Origin: Roseomonas haemaphysalidis
GTDB taxonomy: Bacteria > Pseudomonadota > Alphaproteobacteria > Acetobacterales > Acetobacteraceae
Length of the DNA: 64,000 bases
NCBI RefSeq assembly: GCF_017355405.1
Contig: NZ_CP061177.1
Coordinates: 1,781,001-1,845,000, forward strand
Direction: 5' to 3'
Both the position numbers and the translations under genes were made by a program. The notes beneath the pieces are model-generated. The model ran no database searches. It worked only from the letters and a program-made list of their open reading frames with translations, and was not told the origin of the DNA. Positions 22,812 to 31,925 of the stretch are shown one piece after another (the first letter of the stretch is position 1; every line of letters starts with the position of its first letter).

Positions 22812-23941
22812 GCGCGGGGCAGGCCGCGCTGGCGCAGGTTGCTCATCAGCGCGCCGATGCCGAAGCGCCAGGGCGGGCAGAGATCCGTCCGCTCCACCGT
22901 GTTGCACAGCGCGCCCAGGCGGGTGCTGCTGATGTGCACCACGTCGCCCGGCTTGTGCGTGAAGCCCATGCCCGGCGCGCCGCGGTCCTGGCTGGGGGAG
23001 AAGGGCGTGCCCAGGAACAGCGCGGCGCCGTCCGGGTACTGGTGGTGCGGGCCAATCATCTGCGCCACCAGGTCGGTGGGGTCGCGGCTGATGGAGCCGA
23101 CCAGGCCGGATTCCGATAGGCTGAAGCCGTCCGTGCCCTCGATGCGCAGCACCGTCTCGGCTGCGCGGATGTCCTCCATCGTGAAGCCCTCGTCGAACAG
23201 GCGGATGGCAGGGCCGATGGCGCAGGCGGCGTTGTTGTCCTTGGCCTTGCCGAGCAGCAGGGCGGAGCGCCCCTCCACGTCGCGCAGGTTGACGTCGTTG
23301 CCTAGCGCGGCCCCCAGGATGCGGCCCTGGTGGTCCACCGCCAGCACCACCTCCGGCTCTGGGTTGTTCCAGGCGCTGTTGGGATGCACGCCGATCTTGG
23401 CGCCCGAGCCGACGGAGGACAGCGGCTGGCCCTTGGTGAAGACCTCGGCATCCGGGCCGATGCCGACCTCCAGGTACTGGCTCCACCAGCCGCGCGCGAC
23501 CAGTGTCTGCTTCAGCGTCGCGGCTTCGGGGCTGCCGGGGCGGAGGTTGGCAAGGTCGTCGCCGATGATGCCGCGTACCTCGGCACGCACCGTCTCGGCC
23601 TGGGTGGCGTCGCCGCGGCAGCGTTCCTCGATCACCCGCTCCAGCATGGAGCGCACATAGGTGACGCCGCAGGCCTTGAGCGCCTGCAGGTCGAAGGGCG
23701 ACAGCAGCGTGCCGGCGGCGAGCAGGGATTCGACGTCGCGGCCCAGCGTCTCGCCCCGCGCGGCGATGGCGGCCACCGGGTCGGGCGAAGCCAGCAGCGC
23801 GCTGGCGGTGCCGAAGGCGGGGGTCAGGTCGAAGGCCTCGCCCTTGGCCAGCCCGATCACCTGCGGCCCGTCCGCGCCCTCGATGCGGAGCACGAAGTGG
23901 CCGTCGCGCCAGTCCGGCGGCAGGGCGGTATCGAGTGGCAT
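22808..23941 (-). CDS. Fumarylacetoacetate hydrolase (FAH) family protein, possible sugar-acid dehydratase
   Basis: 377 residues. The C-terminal FAH domain carries the metal-ligand pattern NNPEPEVVLAV (two Glu) with GNDVNLRDVEGRSALL (Asp), then GAPGMGFTHKPGDVVHISS. The long N-terminal part resembles AraD1/GguC-like and 2-keto-3-deoxy-pentonate dehydratase-like members rather than the tyrosine-pathway FAH. It is divergent from a sugar-importer operon and coupled to an alpha/beta hydrolase. I infer a role in sugar-acid breakdown, but the substrate is not proven. Confidence 0.83.
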   Translation of the reverse strand: MPLDTALPPDWRDGHFVLRIEGADGPQVIGLAKGEAFDLTPAFGTASALLASPDPVAAIAARGETLGRDVESLLAAGTLLSPFDLQALKACGVTYVRSMLERVIEERCRGDATQAETVRAEVRGIIGDDLANLRPGSPEAATLKQTLVARGWWSQYLEVGIGPDAEVFTKGQPLSSVGSGAKIGVHPNSAWNNPEPEVVLAVDHQGRILGAALGNDVNLRDVEGRSALLLGKAKDNNAACAIGPAIRLFDEGFTMEDIRAAETVLRIEGTDGFSLSESGLVGSISRDPTDLVAQMIGPHHQYPDGAALFLGTPFSPSQDRGAPGMGFTHKPGDVVHISSTRLGALCNTVERTDLCPPWRFGIGALMSNLRQRGLPRA

Positions 23942-24072
23942 CGCTGACGCTCCCCAAAAAGATTTGCCCGAGGTCGTAGCGCAGCCCGATCCTGCTTGCC
24001 ATCCGGGGCGCGGCGGTGAAACCATGGAAAACCGCAAGACCCGCGCGAGCCGGGCCACGGAGGGAAGCAACG

Positions 24073-25410
24073 ATGTTCAAGATCACGCGCCGCGGCGCGT
24101 TGCAGGGTGCTGCCGGCCTTCTGGCCATGCCGGCCCTGGTGGAAAAGGCGAACGCGCAATCCGCCTTCGACTGGAAGCTGGCCCGTGGCGAGAAGCTGGA
24201 AGTCAGCCTGACCGCCAATCCGCGCTCCGTCATCCTGATCCAGAACCAGAAGGAATTCGAGGAGCTGACCGGCATCAAGGTCGGCGCCGAGCAGATTCCG
24301 GAACAGCAGCACCGGCAGAAATTCGCCATCGAGTTCTCGACCGGCCGGCCGTCCTTCGACGTGGTGGGCATCAGCCTGCATGTGAACAAGCGCCAGGTCG
24401 GCCGCGCCAAGTGGTGCGCCGACGTGCGGCCGATGATCGCCGATGCCTCGATCACCTCGCCCGACTTCGACTTCGCGGATTTCACGCCGGGTGCGGTGGC
24501 CTATTCCACCCAGCCTGACGGGCGCATGGACACGCTGCCCGAATTCGCCGACCCCTGGTTCATGTACTACAACAAGGACCTGCTGGCGGCCAAGAACATC
24601 GCCGTGCCAAAGACCTTTGATGAATTGTACACCGCCGCCAAGGCGCTGACCGACCCGTCCAAGCAGGTCTATGGCTTTGTCGGCCGTGGCCTGCGAAACG
24701 CCAACGTGGTGCTGTGGACGTCCTTTCTGCTGGGCACCCAGCAGATGGACACCATCGACAGCAACATGAAGCTGATCACCGACACGCCGGACGCGGTCTG
24801 GGCGGCGGAGATGTATGCCAAGCTGATGCGCGAATGCGCGCCGCCCGGCTCCATCGGCTTCAACTGGAACGAGTGCCAAACCAGCTTCATGCAGGGCCGT
24901 GCCGCCTTCTGGATCGACGGCCCGGGCTTCGCGGCGCCGCTGGAGGACCCGAAGCGCTCGCGCGTCGCGGGCAAGACTGGCTACGCGGTGGCGCCGGCGG
25001 GCCCGGCCAACCACCATGGCGCGCTGTTCGGCAACGGCTTCGGCATCAGCGAGATGTCCTCGCCCGCGCGCAAGAAGGCGGCGTGGCTGTACCTGCAATG
25101 GGCGACGGGCAAGGTAAACCAGGCGCGCTACCTGGCCGGCGGCGCCGGCGCGCCCGCGCGGCAAAGCGCCTTCCGCAACGAGCAGGCGATCCGCGGCGGC
25201 GTGTTCCCGCCCGACTACGTCAAGACGCTGGGCGAAGCGCTGGCCATCGCCCGGCCGGGCCTGCCGGAGATCGTGCCGGTGACAGAGTTCCGCGACACCA
25301 TCGGCGCCGGGCTGACCAACCTGATCGGCGGCGCCGACGCGGCGACCGAGTTGCGCAAGGCGACGGAAGCCTTCCGCCCGGTGCTGGAAGCATCCGAACG
25401 CGCCACCTGA
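24073..25410 (+). CDS. Carbohydrate ABC transporter substrate-binding protein (copy 1)
   Basis: 445 residues. Signal peptide with a twin-arginine-like start (ITRRGALQGAAGLLAMPAL). The body is a family 1 (MalE-like) extracellular solute-binding protein: EFEELTGIKVGAEQIPEQQ, FMYYNKDLLAAKNI and TFDELYTAAKALTDP. The ATG at 24073 follows a GGAGGGA Shine-Dalgarno. It is followed by a second, closely related binding protein and two permeases. No ATPase gene is in the cluster. The ligand is probably a sugar or polyol; it cannot be named. Confidence 0.92.
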   Translation: MFKITRRGALQGAAGLLAMPALVEKANAQSAFDWKLARGEKLEVSLTANPRSVILIQNQKEFEELTGIKVGAEQIPEQQHRQKFAIEFSTGRPSFDVVGISLHVNKRQVGRAKWCADVRPMIADASITSPDFDFADFTPGAVAYSTQPDGRMDTLPEFADPWFMYYNKDLLAAKNIAVPKTFDELYTAAKALTDPSKQVYGFVGRGLRNANVVLWTSFLLGTQQMDTIDSNMKLITDTPDAVWAAEMYAKLMRECAPPGSIGFNWNECQTSFMQGRAAFWIDGPGFAAPLEDPKRSRVAGKTGYAVAPAGPANHHGALFGNGFGISEMSSPARKKAAWLYLQWATGKVNQARYLAGGAGAPARQSAFRNEQAIRGGVFPPDYVKTLGEALAIARPGLPEIVPVTEFRDTIGAGLTNLIGGADAATELRKATEAFRPVLEASERAT

Positions 25411-25530
25411 GGCGGGGTCCGGTGGCTTGCCGGCGTGTTCCACAAGTCACTGGACAGCGCCCCGGCCGCATGGCGCAATGACGGGCATAAGCACGACGGG
25501 GGCGCCAAGCCTCCGCGGGGAGAGAAGAGA

Positions 25531-26862
25531 ATGTCCGAGTTCACCCGCCGCGCGGCGCTGCGGGGCGCGGCCGGCCTGCTGGCGGCGCCCGCCCTGGCCG
25601 GCGCCGCCCGCGCGCAATCAGGCTTCGACTGGAAGCGCTTCAAGGGCGAGCGGGTGGAGGTCAGCCTGGTGGCCAACCCGCGCTCCACCCTGCTGTTCCA
25701 GTACCACAAGGAGTTCGAGGAGCTGACCGGCATCAAGGTCGGCGCCGAGCAGATCCCGGAACAGCAGCACCGGCAGAAATTCGCCATCGAGTTCTCCAGC
25801 GGCAAGCCGTCCTTCGACGTCATCAACATCAGCCTGCACGTCAACAAGCTGCAGGTCGGGCGCGCCAAATGGTGCACCGATCTGCGGCCGCTGATCGCCG
25901 ATGCCTCGATCACCGCGCCCGACCTGGACATGGCCGATTTCAGCCCGGCCTCGATCGCCTATGCCACCCAGGCGGACGGGCGGCTGGACACGCTGCCGCT
26001 CGATGTCGACCACTTCATCCTCTACTGGAACAAGGAGATGCTGGCGGCGAAGAATGTCGCGGTGCCGCAGACCTTTGACGAGCTGTACACCGCCGCCAAG
26101 GCGCTGACCGACCCGGCCAAGCAGCAATACGGCTTTGTCGGCCGTGGCCTGCGCAATGCCAACATGACGCTGTGGTCGTCCTTTCTGCTCGGCACGCCGC
26201 AGCGGGACATGATCGACGGCAACCGCAAGCTGATCACCGACACGCCGGACGCCATCGCCGCCACGCAGCAATACGCGCGCATCATGCGCGACTGCGCGCC
26301 GCCGGGCGTGAATGCCTTCAACTGGAACGAGTGCCAGACCACCTTCATGCAAGGCCGCGCCGCCTTCTGGATCGACGGCGTGGGCTATGCCGCGCCGCTG
26401 GAAGACCCGAAGCGGAGCCGTGTCGCCGGCAAGCTGGGCTACGCGGTGGTGCCGGCCGGCAGCGCGCACCGGCATTCCGCGTTCTTTTGCACCGGCCTCG
26501 GAATTTCCGAGGCCTCCACCCGCAAGGGGCCAGCCTGGCTGTACATCCAGTGGGTGCTGAACAAGCAGAACCAGGCGCGCATGCTGGCCACCGGCGCCGG
26601 CGCGCCGACCCGCCTTTCGCCGTTCAGCGGCGAGGCGGCGTCCAGCGGCGGCACCTTTCCGCGCGAATACTTCACGACGCTGGTGGAAAGCATCCGCATC
26701 GCGCGGCCCGGCCTGCCGGAGATCCTGCCGGTGACGGAATTCCGCGACACGATCGGGACCGCGCTGGTCAACTGCCTGGGCGGTGCCGACGCGGCTGGCG
26801 AGCTGAAGAAGGCGACGGACGCCTTCCGTCCCGTTCTCGAACAGTCGGAAAGGGCCACGTGA
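25531..26862 (+). CDS. Carbohydrate ABC transporter substrate-binding protein (copy 2)
   Basis: 443 residues, a tandem paralogue of the preceding gene. The two align almost end to end and are nearly identical around residues 60-90. The signal peptide is TRRAALRGAAGLLAAPALAG. Differences fall in ligand-side regions, for example LDVDHFILYWNKEMLA where copy 1 has FADPWFMYYNKDLLA, so ligand range may differ. Start ATG at 25531 behind an AGAGAAGAGA purine run. Its stop overlaps the permease start (TGATG), so this copy is the one coupled to the permeases. Confidence 0.92.
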   Translation: MSEFTRRAALRGAAGLLAAPALAGAARAQSGFDWKRFKGERVEVSLVANPRSTLLFQYHKEFEELTGIKVGAEQIPEQQHRQKFAIEFSSGKPSFDVINISLHVNKLQVGRAKWCTDLRPLIADASITAPDLDMADFSPASIAYATQADGRLDTLPLDVDHFILYWNKEMLAAKNVAVPQTFDELYTAAKALTDPAKQQYGFVGRGLRNANMTLWSSFLLGTPQRDMIDGNRKLITDTPDAIAATQQYARIMRDCAPPGVNAFNWNECQTTFMQGRAAFWIDGVGYAAPLEDPKRSRVAGKLGYAVVPAGSAHRHSAFFCTGLGISEASTRKGPAWLYIQWVLNKQNQARMLATGAGAPTRLSPFSGEAASSGGTFPREYFTTLVESIRIARPGLPEILPVTEFRDTIGTALVNCLGGADAAGELKKATDAFRPVLEQSERAT

Positions 26863-27776
26863 TGTCGGCCAATACCGCGACCCTGGCACCCGCCGGCACC
26901 GCCGCCGCGCCGCGCCGCCGCAACTATGCCCGGAAATACTGGATGTTCGTCGTTCCCGCCGGGGTGGTGGTGTTCGGCGTGATCCTGTTTCCCTGGCTGT
27001 TCACCCTGTTCATGTCCACGCATGACTGGAAGATCGGCGGCGGCCACGCGTTCGTCGGCCTCGACAACTATCGCAAGCTGTTCACCGACGAGCGCTTCCT
27101 GTGGTCCATCCTGCGCACGCTGTACTTCACCGCCATGGCGGTGTTCTTTCCCATGGTGCTGGGCGTCGCCGCGGCGCTGGTGTTCAACCGAAAGTTCCCG
27201 CTGCGGGGGTTGGCCCGCACCATCTTCATCCTGCCGATGATGGCGACGCCCGTGGCCGTGGCCCTGGTCTGGACCATGATGTTCCACCCGCAGCTCGGCG
27301 TGCTGAACTGGCTCCTGTCGCAGTTCGGCATTCCGCCCAGCATGTGGGTCTATGATGCCCGCACCGTCATCCCGACGCTGGTGATGGTGGAGGTCTGGCA
27401 CTGGACGCCGCTGGTGATGCTGATCACGCTGGGCGGCCTCGCCTCCCTGCCGCAGGACCCCTACGAAGCCGCCAAGATCGACGGCGCCAGTCCGCTGCAA
27501 TCCTTCTGGCACATCACCCTGCCGCTGCTCGCGCCCTTCATCGTCGTGGCGCTGATCATCCGCACCATCGACGCGCTGAAGGCCTTCGACACCATCTACG
27601 TGATCACCCAGGGCGGGCCGGGCACCAGCTCCGAGACCATCAATATCTTCCTGTATCTGCAGGGCTTCGCCTACTACAACATGGGCTACGCCAGCGCCGT
27701 GGTGGTGGTGTTCTTTTCCATGATCGTGGGCCTCGCCTCCCTGCTGCTGTGGACGCGCAAGAGGGTCAAGGCATGA
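26862..27776 (+). CDS. Sugar ABC transporter permease (MalF-like)
   Basis: 304 residues, six transmembrane helices, with the cytoplasmic EAA loop that docks the ATPase (EAAKIDGASPLQSFWHI). The N-terminal cytoplasmic tail is Ala/Thr/Arg-rich. It starts within the stop of binding protein 2 (TGATG) and overlaps the next permease by ATGA, so the three are translated as a unit. Confidence 0.94.
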   Translation: MSANTATLAPAGTAAAPRRRNYARKYWMFVVPAGVVVFGVILFPWLFTLFMSTHDWKIGGGHAFVGLDNYRKLFTDERFLWSILRTLYFTAMAVFFPMVLGVAAALVFNRKFPLRGLARTIFILPMMATPVAVALVWTMMFHPQLGVLNWLLSQFGIPPSMWVYDARTVIPTLVMVEVWHWTPLVMLITLGGLASLPQDPYEAAKIDGASPLQSFWHITLPLLAPFIVVALIIRTIDALKAFDTIYVITQGGPGTSSETINIFLYLQGFAYYNMGYASAVVVVFFSMIVGLASLLLWTRKRVKA

Positions 27777-28591
27777 AGAAGCTGCTGGAGAAGCTCGGCT
27801 TCGGCGTGGCGGTGCTGTTCCTGGTGTCGCCGGCGATCATGGTGTTCCTGTGGATGCTGTCGCTGTCGCTCAAGACCGAGCTGGACAACACCGCCTTTCC
27901 GCCCGTCTTCATCCCCGACCCGCCGGTCTGGGACAACTTCATGAGCGTGTTCGAGAACAACAACTTCCTGCTGTATACTTGGAACTCCATCGTCGTGTCC
28001 TTCAGCGCCACGGCGCTGGCCATCGTCATCGGCGTGCCGGCGGGCTACGGCATCGCCAAGATGCAGGCCAACAAGGCGGCGATGCTGATCCTGATCGCGC
28101 GCATCACGCCGGGCCTGTCCTACCTCATCCCGCTGTTCCTCCTGTTCCAGTGGCTGGGGCTGACCGGCACGCTGCTGCCCATCGTCATCACCCACCTCGT
28201 CATCACCGTGCCCATCGTGGTCTGGGTGATGATCGGCTTCTTCGAGGGGTTGCCGGGCGAGCTGGAGGAAGCGGCCCTGGTGGACGGCGCCACCATCTGG
28301 CAGGCCTTCCGCCACGTCGCCTTTCCGCTGGCCATGCCGGGCATCACGGTGGCGACCATCCTGTCCTTCATCTTCTCCTGGAACAATTTCATCTTCGCCA
28401 TGGTGCTGGCGGGGCGTGAGACGCGTACCCTGCCGGTGGCCGTCAACAACATGCTGACTTTCGAGCAGATCTCCTGGGGCCCGCTCGCCGCCGCCGCGCT
28501 GATGGTGACGCTGCCGGTTTTGCTGCTGACGCTGGCGGCGCAGAAGCAGATCATCGCCGGGCTGACGGCGGGTGGCGTGAAGGGGGGGTAG
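27773..28591 (+). CDS. Carbohydrate ABC transporter permease (MalG-like)
   Basis: 272 residues with six membrane helices and an EAA loop (EEAALVDGATIWQAFRHV). Partner of the upstream MalF-like permease. It is the last gene of the importer operon. Its stop is directly followed by inverted-repeat element A (28594-28741) instead of an ATPase gene, so the nucleotide-binding subunit must be encoded elsewhere. Confidence 0.94.
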   Translation: MKKLLEKLGFGVAVLFLVSPAIMVFLWMLSLSLKTELDNTAFPPVFIPDPPVWDNFMSVFENNNFLLYTWNSIVVSFSATALAIVIGVPAGYGIAKMQANKAAMLILIARITPGLSYLIPLFLLFQWLGLTGTLLPIVITHLVITVPIVVWVMIGFFEGLPGELEEAALVDGATIWQAFRHVAFPLAMPGITVATILSFIFSWNNFIFAMVLAGRETRTLPVAVNNMLTFEQISWGPLAAAALMVTLPVLLLTLAAQKQIIAGLTAGGVKGG

Positions 28592-28593
28592 CG

Positions 28594-28741
28594 AAGGTCG
28601 GGGGAAGGAATTCCCCCGAGCCCCCATCTTTTCTTTGTCTGTTCTTCACCGGTCCTGCCGGAGCAGCGGAGCGCTCCCACGGCCACGACGTCATCCAAAT
28701 CAGAAAGAAGATGGGCGTCTGGGGGAATTCCTTCCTCCACC
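28594..28741. repeat. Intergenic inverted-repeat element, copy A
   Basis: 148-bp element. The left end holds GGGGGAAGGAATTCCCCC (28600-28617) then CCCCCATCTTTTCTTT; the right end is its inverted match (AAAGAAGATGGGCG, then GGGGGAATTCCTTCCTCC). The arms are about 40 bp and imperfect, and each contains its own small palindrome with a GAATTC core. The 67-bp centre is unrelated to the other copies apart from a short GGGAGCGC-like match. It lies 3' of the MalG-like gene and may act as a transcript-end hairpin. It contains no gene. Confidence 0.8.
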
Positions 28742-28787
28742 GCCCCCAAGGCTGACAAACCCGCCCCATCGCGCTATCCCGCGCCTC

Positions 28788-29918
28788 ATGCCCGACACCC
28801 GCCCCGCCATCCTGCAAGTGCTGCCCGCGCTCAACGCCGGCGGCGTGGAGCGCGGCACGCTGGAGATTGCCGCCGCCCAGGCCGAGGCCGGCTTCCGCCC
28901 GCTGGTCGCTTCCGCCGGTGGCCGCATGGTGGCGGAGCTGGAGGCACTGGGTGCCACGCATGTTTCCCTGCCGCTGGATCGCAAGTCACCGCTGGCCCTG
29001 TGGCGCAACGCGGCCGCGCTGCGCGCGGTGATCCGCGAGCATGGCGTGCGCATCGTCCACGCCCGCAGCCGCGCGCCCGCCTGGTCGGCGCTGCTGGCGG
29101 CGCGGCGCGAGGGCGTGCGCTTCGTCACCACCTATCACGGCAGCTACAACGAGAACTTCCCTGGCAAGCGCGCCTACAACGCCGTGATGGCGCGCGGCGA
29201 CCGCGTGGTCGCCATCAGCCACTACATCGCGGAGCTGATCCGCGAGCGCCACGGCACCGACCCCGCCCGCATTCGCATCATCCCGCGCGGCGTGGACATG
29301 CGGCGCTTCGATCCGGAGGCGGTGTCGCCCGCGCGTGTCGAGGCGCTGCGCCATGCCTGGAACCTGCCCGCCGGCCGCCCCGTCTTGCTGCTGTCCGGCC
29401 GCATCAGCCGGTGGAAGGGGCAGGGGGTGCTGTTGCAGGCACTGGCCCGCCTGCCGGCCCCGCGCCCCTTCGCCATCCTGGCCGGGGACGCGGGCCGTGG
29501 CCGCTATGCCGCCGAGCTGCGCCAGCAGGTCGTATCGCTCGGCCTGCGGGATGACGTCGCGCTGCCCGGCCATTGCGAGGATTTGCCCGCCGCCTTTCTG
29601 CTCGCCGACCTCGCGCTGCACTGCTCCACCGATGCCGAGGCCTTCGGCCGCACCATCGTGGAAGCGCAGGCCATGCGCTGCCCGGTGATCGCCTCCGACC
29701 TCGGCGCGCCGCGCGAAACGGTGGAGGAAGGCCGCACCGGCTGGCGCGTCCCGCCCGGGGATGCCGCCGCGCTGGCCGCCGCCATCGCCCGCGCGCTGGC
29801 GCTGCCGGCGGCGGAGCGCGTGGCCATCGGTGAGCAGGCGCGCGCCGCGGTGCAGCGCAACTACACCACCCGCGCCATGCAGGACGCCACGCTGGCCGTG
29901 TACCGGGAGCTGCTGTGA
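28788..29918 (+). CDS. Glycosyltransferase family 4 protein
   Basis: 376 residues of GT-B fold. The N-terminal domain starts VLPALNAGGVERGTLEIA; the C-terminal nucleotide-sugar domain has LLLSGRISRWKGQGVL and the E-x7-E motif EAFGRTIVE. It probably adds a sugar to LPS core or a related surface glycan on the cytoplasmic side of the membrane. The stop overlaps the GTG start of the next glycosyltransferase. I start at the ATG at 28788; an upstream extension would run back into the repeat element. Confidence 0.9.
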   Translation: MPDTRPAILQVLPALNAGGVERGTLEIAAAQAEAGFRPLVASAGGRMVAELEALGATHVSLPLDRKSPLALWRNAAALRAVIREHGVRIVHARSRAPAWSALLAARREGVRFVTTYHGSYNENFPGKRAYNAVMARGDRVVAISHYIAELIRERHGTDPARIRIIPRGVDMRRFDPEAVSPARVEALRHAWNLPAGRPVLLLSGRISRWKGQGVLLQALARLPAPRPFAILAGDAGRGRYAAELRQQVVSLGLRDDVALPGHCEDLPAAFLLADLALHCSTDAEAFGRTIVEAQAMRCPVIASDLGAPRETVEEGRTGWRVPPGDAAALAAAIARALALPAAERVAIGEQARAAVQRNYTTRAMQDATLAVYRELL

Positions 29919-30820
29919 CCGCCCGCCGCATCCTGGTGATCAAGCTGGCCGCGCTGGGCGACGTGGTGCAGGCCTTCGGCCCCTTCGCCGCCATCCGGGC
30001 GCATCACCCGGAGGCGGAGATCACGCTGCTGACCACGCCGCCCTTCGCGCCGCTGCTGGCCCGCGCGCCATGGTTCGACCGCATCTGGCCGGACGGCCGC
30101 CCCGGCTGGCGCGGCCTGCCGGCCCTGGCCCTGAAGCTGCGGCGCGGTCGCTTCGACCGGGTCTATGACCTGCAGACCTCCGGCCGTTCCTCCCGCTACC
30201 GCTGGCTGACGGGCGCGGTGCCCTGGTCGGGCGTGCAGAGCCACCACGCCGCCAACCCCGCGCGCAACAGCCTGCACACGGTGGAGCGGCAGCGGGAGCA
30301 GCTGGCCATCGCCGGCATCACCGAGTTTCCGCCCCCCGCGCTGGACTGGCTGGACGACCCGCTGGAGGGCTTCGCGCTGCCGCAGCGCTTTGTGCTGCTG
30401 GTGCCGGGTGCGTCGCCCGGCCGGCCCGGCAAGCGCTGGCCCGCCGCGCGGTTCGCCGAGCTGGCGCGGCGGCTGGAGGTGCCCCCGGTGGTGCTGGGCG
30501 GCCCCGCCGAGGCCCCCCTTGCCGCCGAGATCCTCCAGGCCCGGCCGGACGGACTGGATCTCACCGGCAAGACCACCCTGGCGCAGATCGGCGCCCTGGG
30601 GCGGCGCGCGGACGCCGCCGTGGGCAACGACACCGGCCCCACCCACATGCTGGCCGCCGCCGGCTGCCCGACGCTGGCGGTGTTCGGCTCGGACAGCGAC
30701 CCGGCCTTGTGCGCGCCGCGTGGCCCCCGCGCGGCCTGGCTGCGGCGGGACAGCATCGCGGCCATCCCGGCGGAAGCGGTGGAGGCGGAGCTGCGCGCAC
30801 TGCTGGCCCGGACCGCCTAA
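29915..30820 (+). CDS. Glycosyltransferase family 9 (LPS heptosyltransferase-like)
   Basis: 301 residues. Typical family 9 ends: ILVIKLAALGDVVQAFGPFA at the N-terminus and GRRADAAVGNDTGPTHMLAA near the nucleotide-sugar site. ADP-heptose:LPS heptosyltransferases share these features; the actual donor is uncertain. The GTG start overlaps the GT4 stop (GTGA). It is convergent with lpxK, which supports a role in LPS core assembly. Confidence 0.9.
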   Translation: MTARRILVIKLAALGDVVQAFGPFAAIRAHHPEAEITLLTTPPFAPLLARAPWFDRIWPDGRPGWRGLPALALKLRRGRFDRVYDLQTSGRSSRYRWLTGAVPWSGVQSHHAANPARNSLHTVERQREQLAIAGITEFPPPALDWLDDPLEGFALPQRFVLLVPGASPGRPGKRWPAARFAELARRLEVPPVVLGGPAEAPLAAEILQARPDGLDLTGKTTLAQIGALGRRADAAVGNDTGPTHMLAAAGCPTLAVFGSDSDPALCAPRGPRAAWLRRDSIAAIPAEAVEAELRALLARTA

Positions 30821-30839
30821 GCGCCGGGCCTGCGGTCTT

Positions 30840-31829
30840 TCACGCCGGAACCGGCACCCGCTGCGCCAGCGGGTCCAGCAGGGCCTCGATCGCCAGCGGG
30901 TCGTCCCACTTCAGCCGGATGGTCAGCACCTTCACGCGTGAGCGGAAGGCGGGCGGGATGCGCACGAAATCCTTGGCGGTGGTGATGGGCGTGGCGCGCA
31001 GGCGGTCGGCCTCCGCCAGCAGTTCGCGCAGGTCGCCGGAGTCGAAGGGGTAATGGTCGGCATAGGGCATGCGCCCGGCCACCACGGCGCCGACCTCCTG
31101 CAAAGAGTTGAAGAACTTCCGCGGATTGGCGATGCCGCAAAAGGCGAAGACCGGTTGCCCGGCCAGCAGCTCCGCTTCCGGCCCCGGCACCAGCCGGGCG
31201 CGCAGCACGGGCAGCCCGGGCGGCAGCTGCGCCAGGGCGCCGCTCTCGTCCTCGCCGATCAGCACGGCGGCGCGGGTGCGGCTGGCGGCGGCCTGCACCG
31301 GCTCGCGCAGCGGCCCGGCGGGGATGATGCGGCCGTTGCCGAAGCCGTAGTTGCCGTCCACCACCAGCAGGGACAGGTCCTTGTTCAGGCCCGGGTTCTG
31401 CAACCCGTCATCCATGATCAGGGCCTGCGCCCCGTTGGCCATGGCGGCCTGGCCGCCGGCGGCGCGGTCGCCCGCCACCCAGGTGGGGCGGGTGCCGGCC
31501 AGCAGCAGCGCCTCGTCGCCCACGGCCTTGCTGTCGTGGCGCTCGATGTCCACCCGCACGGGGCCCTTCAGGCTGCCGCCATAGCCGCGCGTCAGGAAAT
31601 GCGCGGCCACGCCGCGATGCGCCAGGCGCTGGCCGATATCCAGCGAAACGGTGGTCTTGCCCGCGCCGCCGGCGGTGGCGTTGCCGCAGCAGATCACGGG
31701 AATGGGCAGTTGCAGACCAGGGCGTGCCACGCGCCGCGCGGTGGCGGCGCCGTAGAGGGCGGCCAGGGGGGACAGGAGCAGGGGCGCGATTCCCCCGCCG
31801 TCCCCGCTCCAGAAGTCGGGGGCACGCAT
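30840..31829 (-). CDS. lpxK: Tetraacyldisaccharide 4'-kinase
   Basis: 329 residues. Phosphorylates the 4' position of the lipid A disaccharide precursor at the inner membrane. The N-terminus MRAPDFWSGDGGGIAPLLLS is typical, and the P-loop GNATAGGAGKTT spans 49-60. The ATG at 31829 was chosen because it matches the family start; upstream in-frame codons add unlike sequence. It is last in the acyltransferase-waaA-lpxK series on the minus strand. Confidence 0.95.
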   Translation of the reverse strand: MRAPDFWSGDGGGIAPLLLSPLAALYGAATARRVARPGLQLPIPVICCGNATAGGAGKTTVSLDIGQRLAHRGVAAHFLTRGYGGSLKGPVRVDIERHDSKAVGDEALLLAGTRPTWVAGDRAAGGQAAMANGAQALIMDDGLQNPGLNKDLSLLVVDGNYGFGNGRIIPAGPLREPVQAAASRTRAAVLIGEDESGALAQLPPGLPVLRARLVPGPEAELLAGQPVFAFCGIANPRKFFNSLQEVGAVVAGRMPYADHYPFDSGDLRELLAEADRLRATPITTAKDFVRIPPAFRSRVKVLTIRLKWDDPLAIEALLDPLAQRVPVPA

Positions 31830-31925
31830 GAACCCGGAACCAGTCCTTCTCGTCATGAGCCGTCCTGCCTGGAACGGGCAGGAACGGATGCTCGCCAAAA
31901 CAACGGCCAGAAGCCGGAAAGGCCT

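Noticed and set aside
28635..28787. An N-terminal extension of the GT4 gene reading through the right half of repeat copy A
   Set aside because: The ATG at 28788 gives a normal family start; the extension translates the repeat arm and is unlike any glycosyltransferase.
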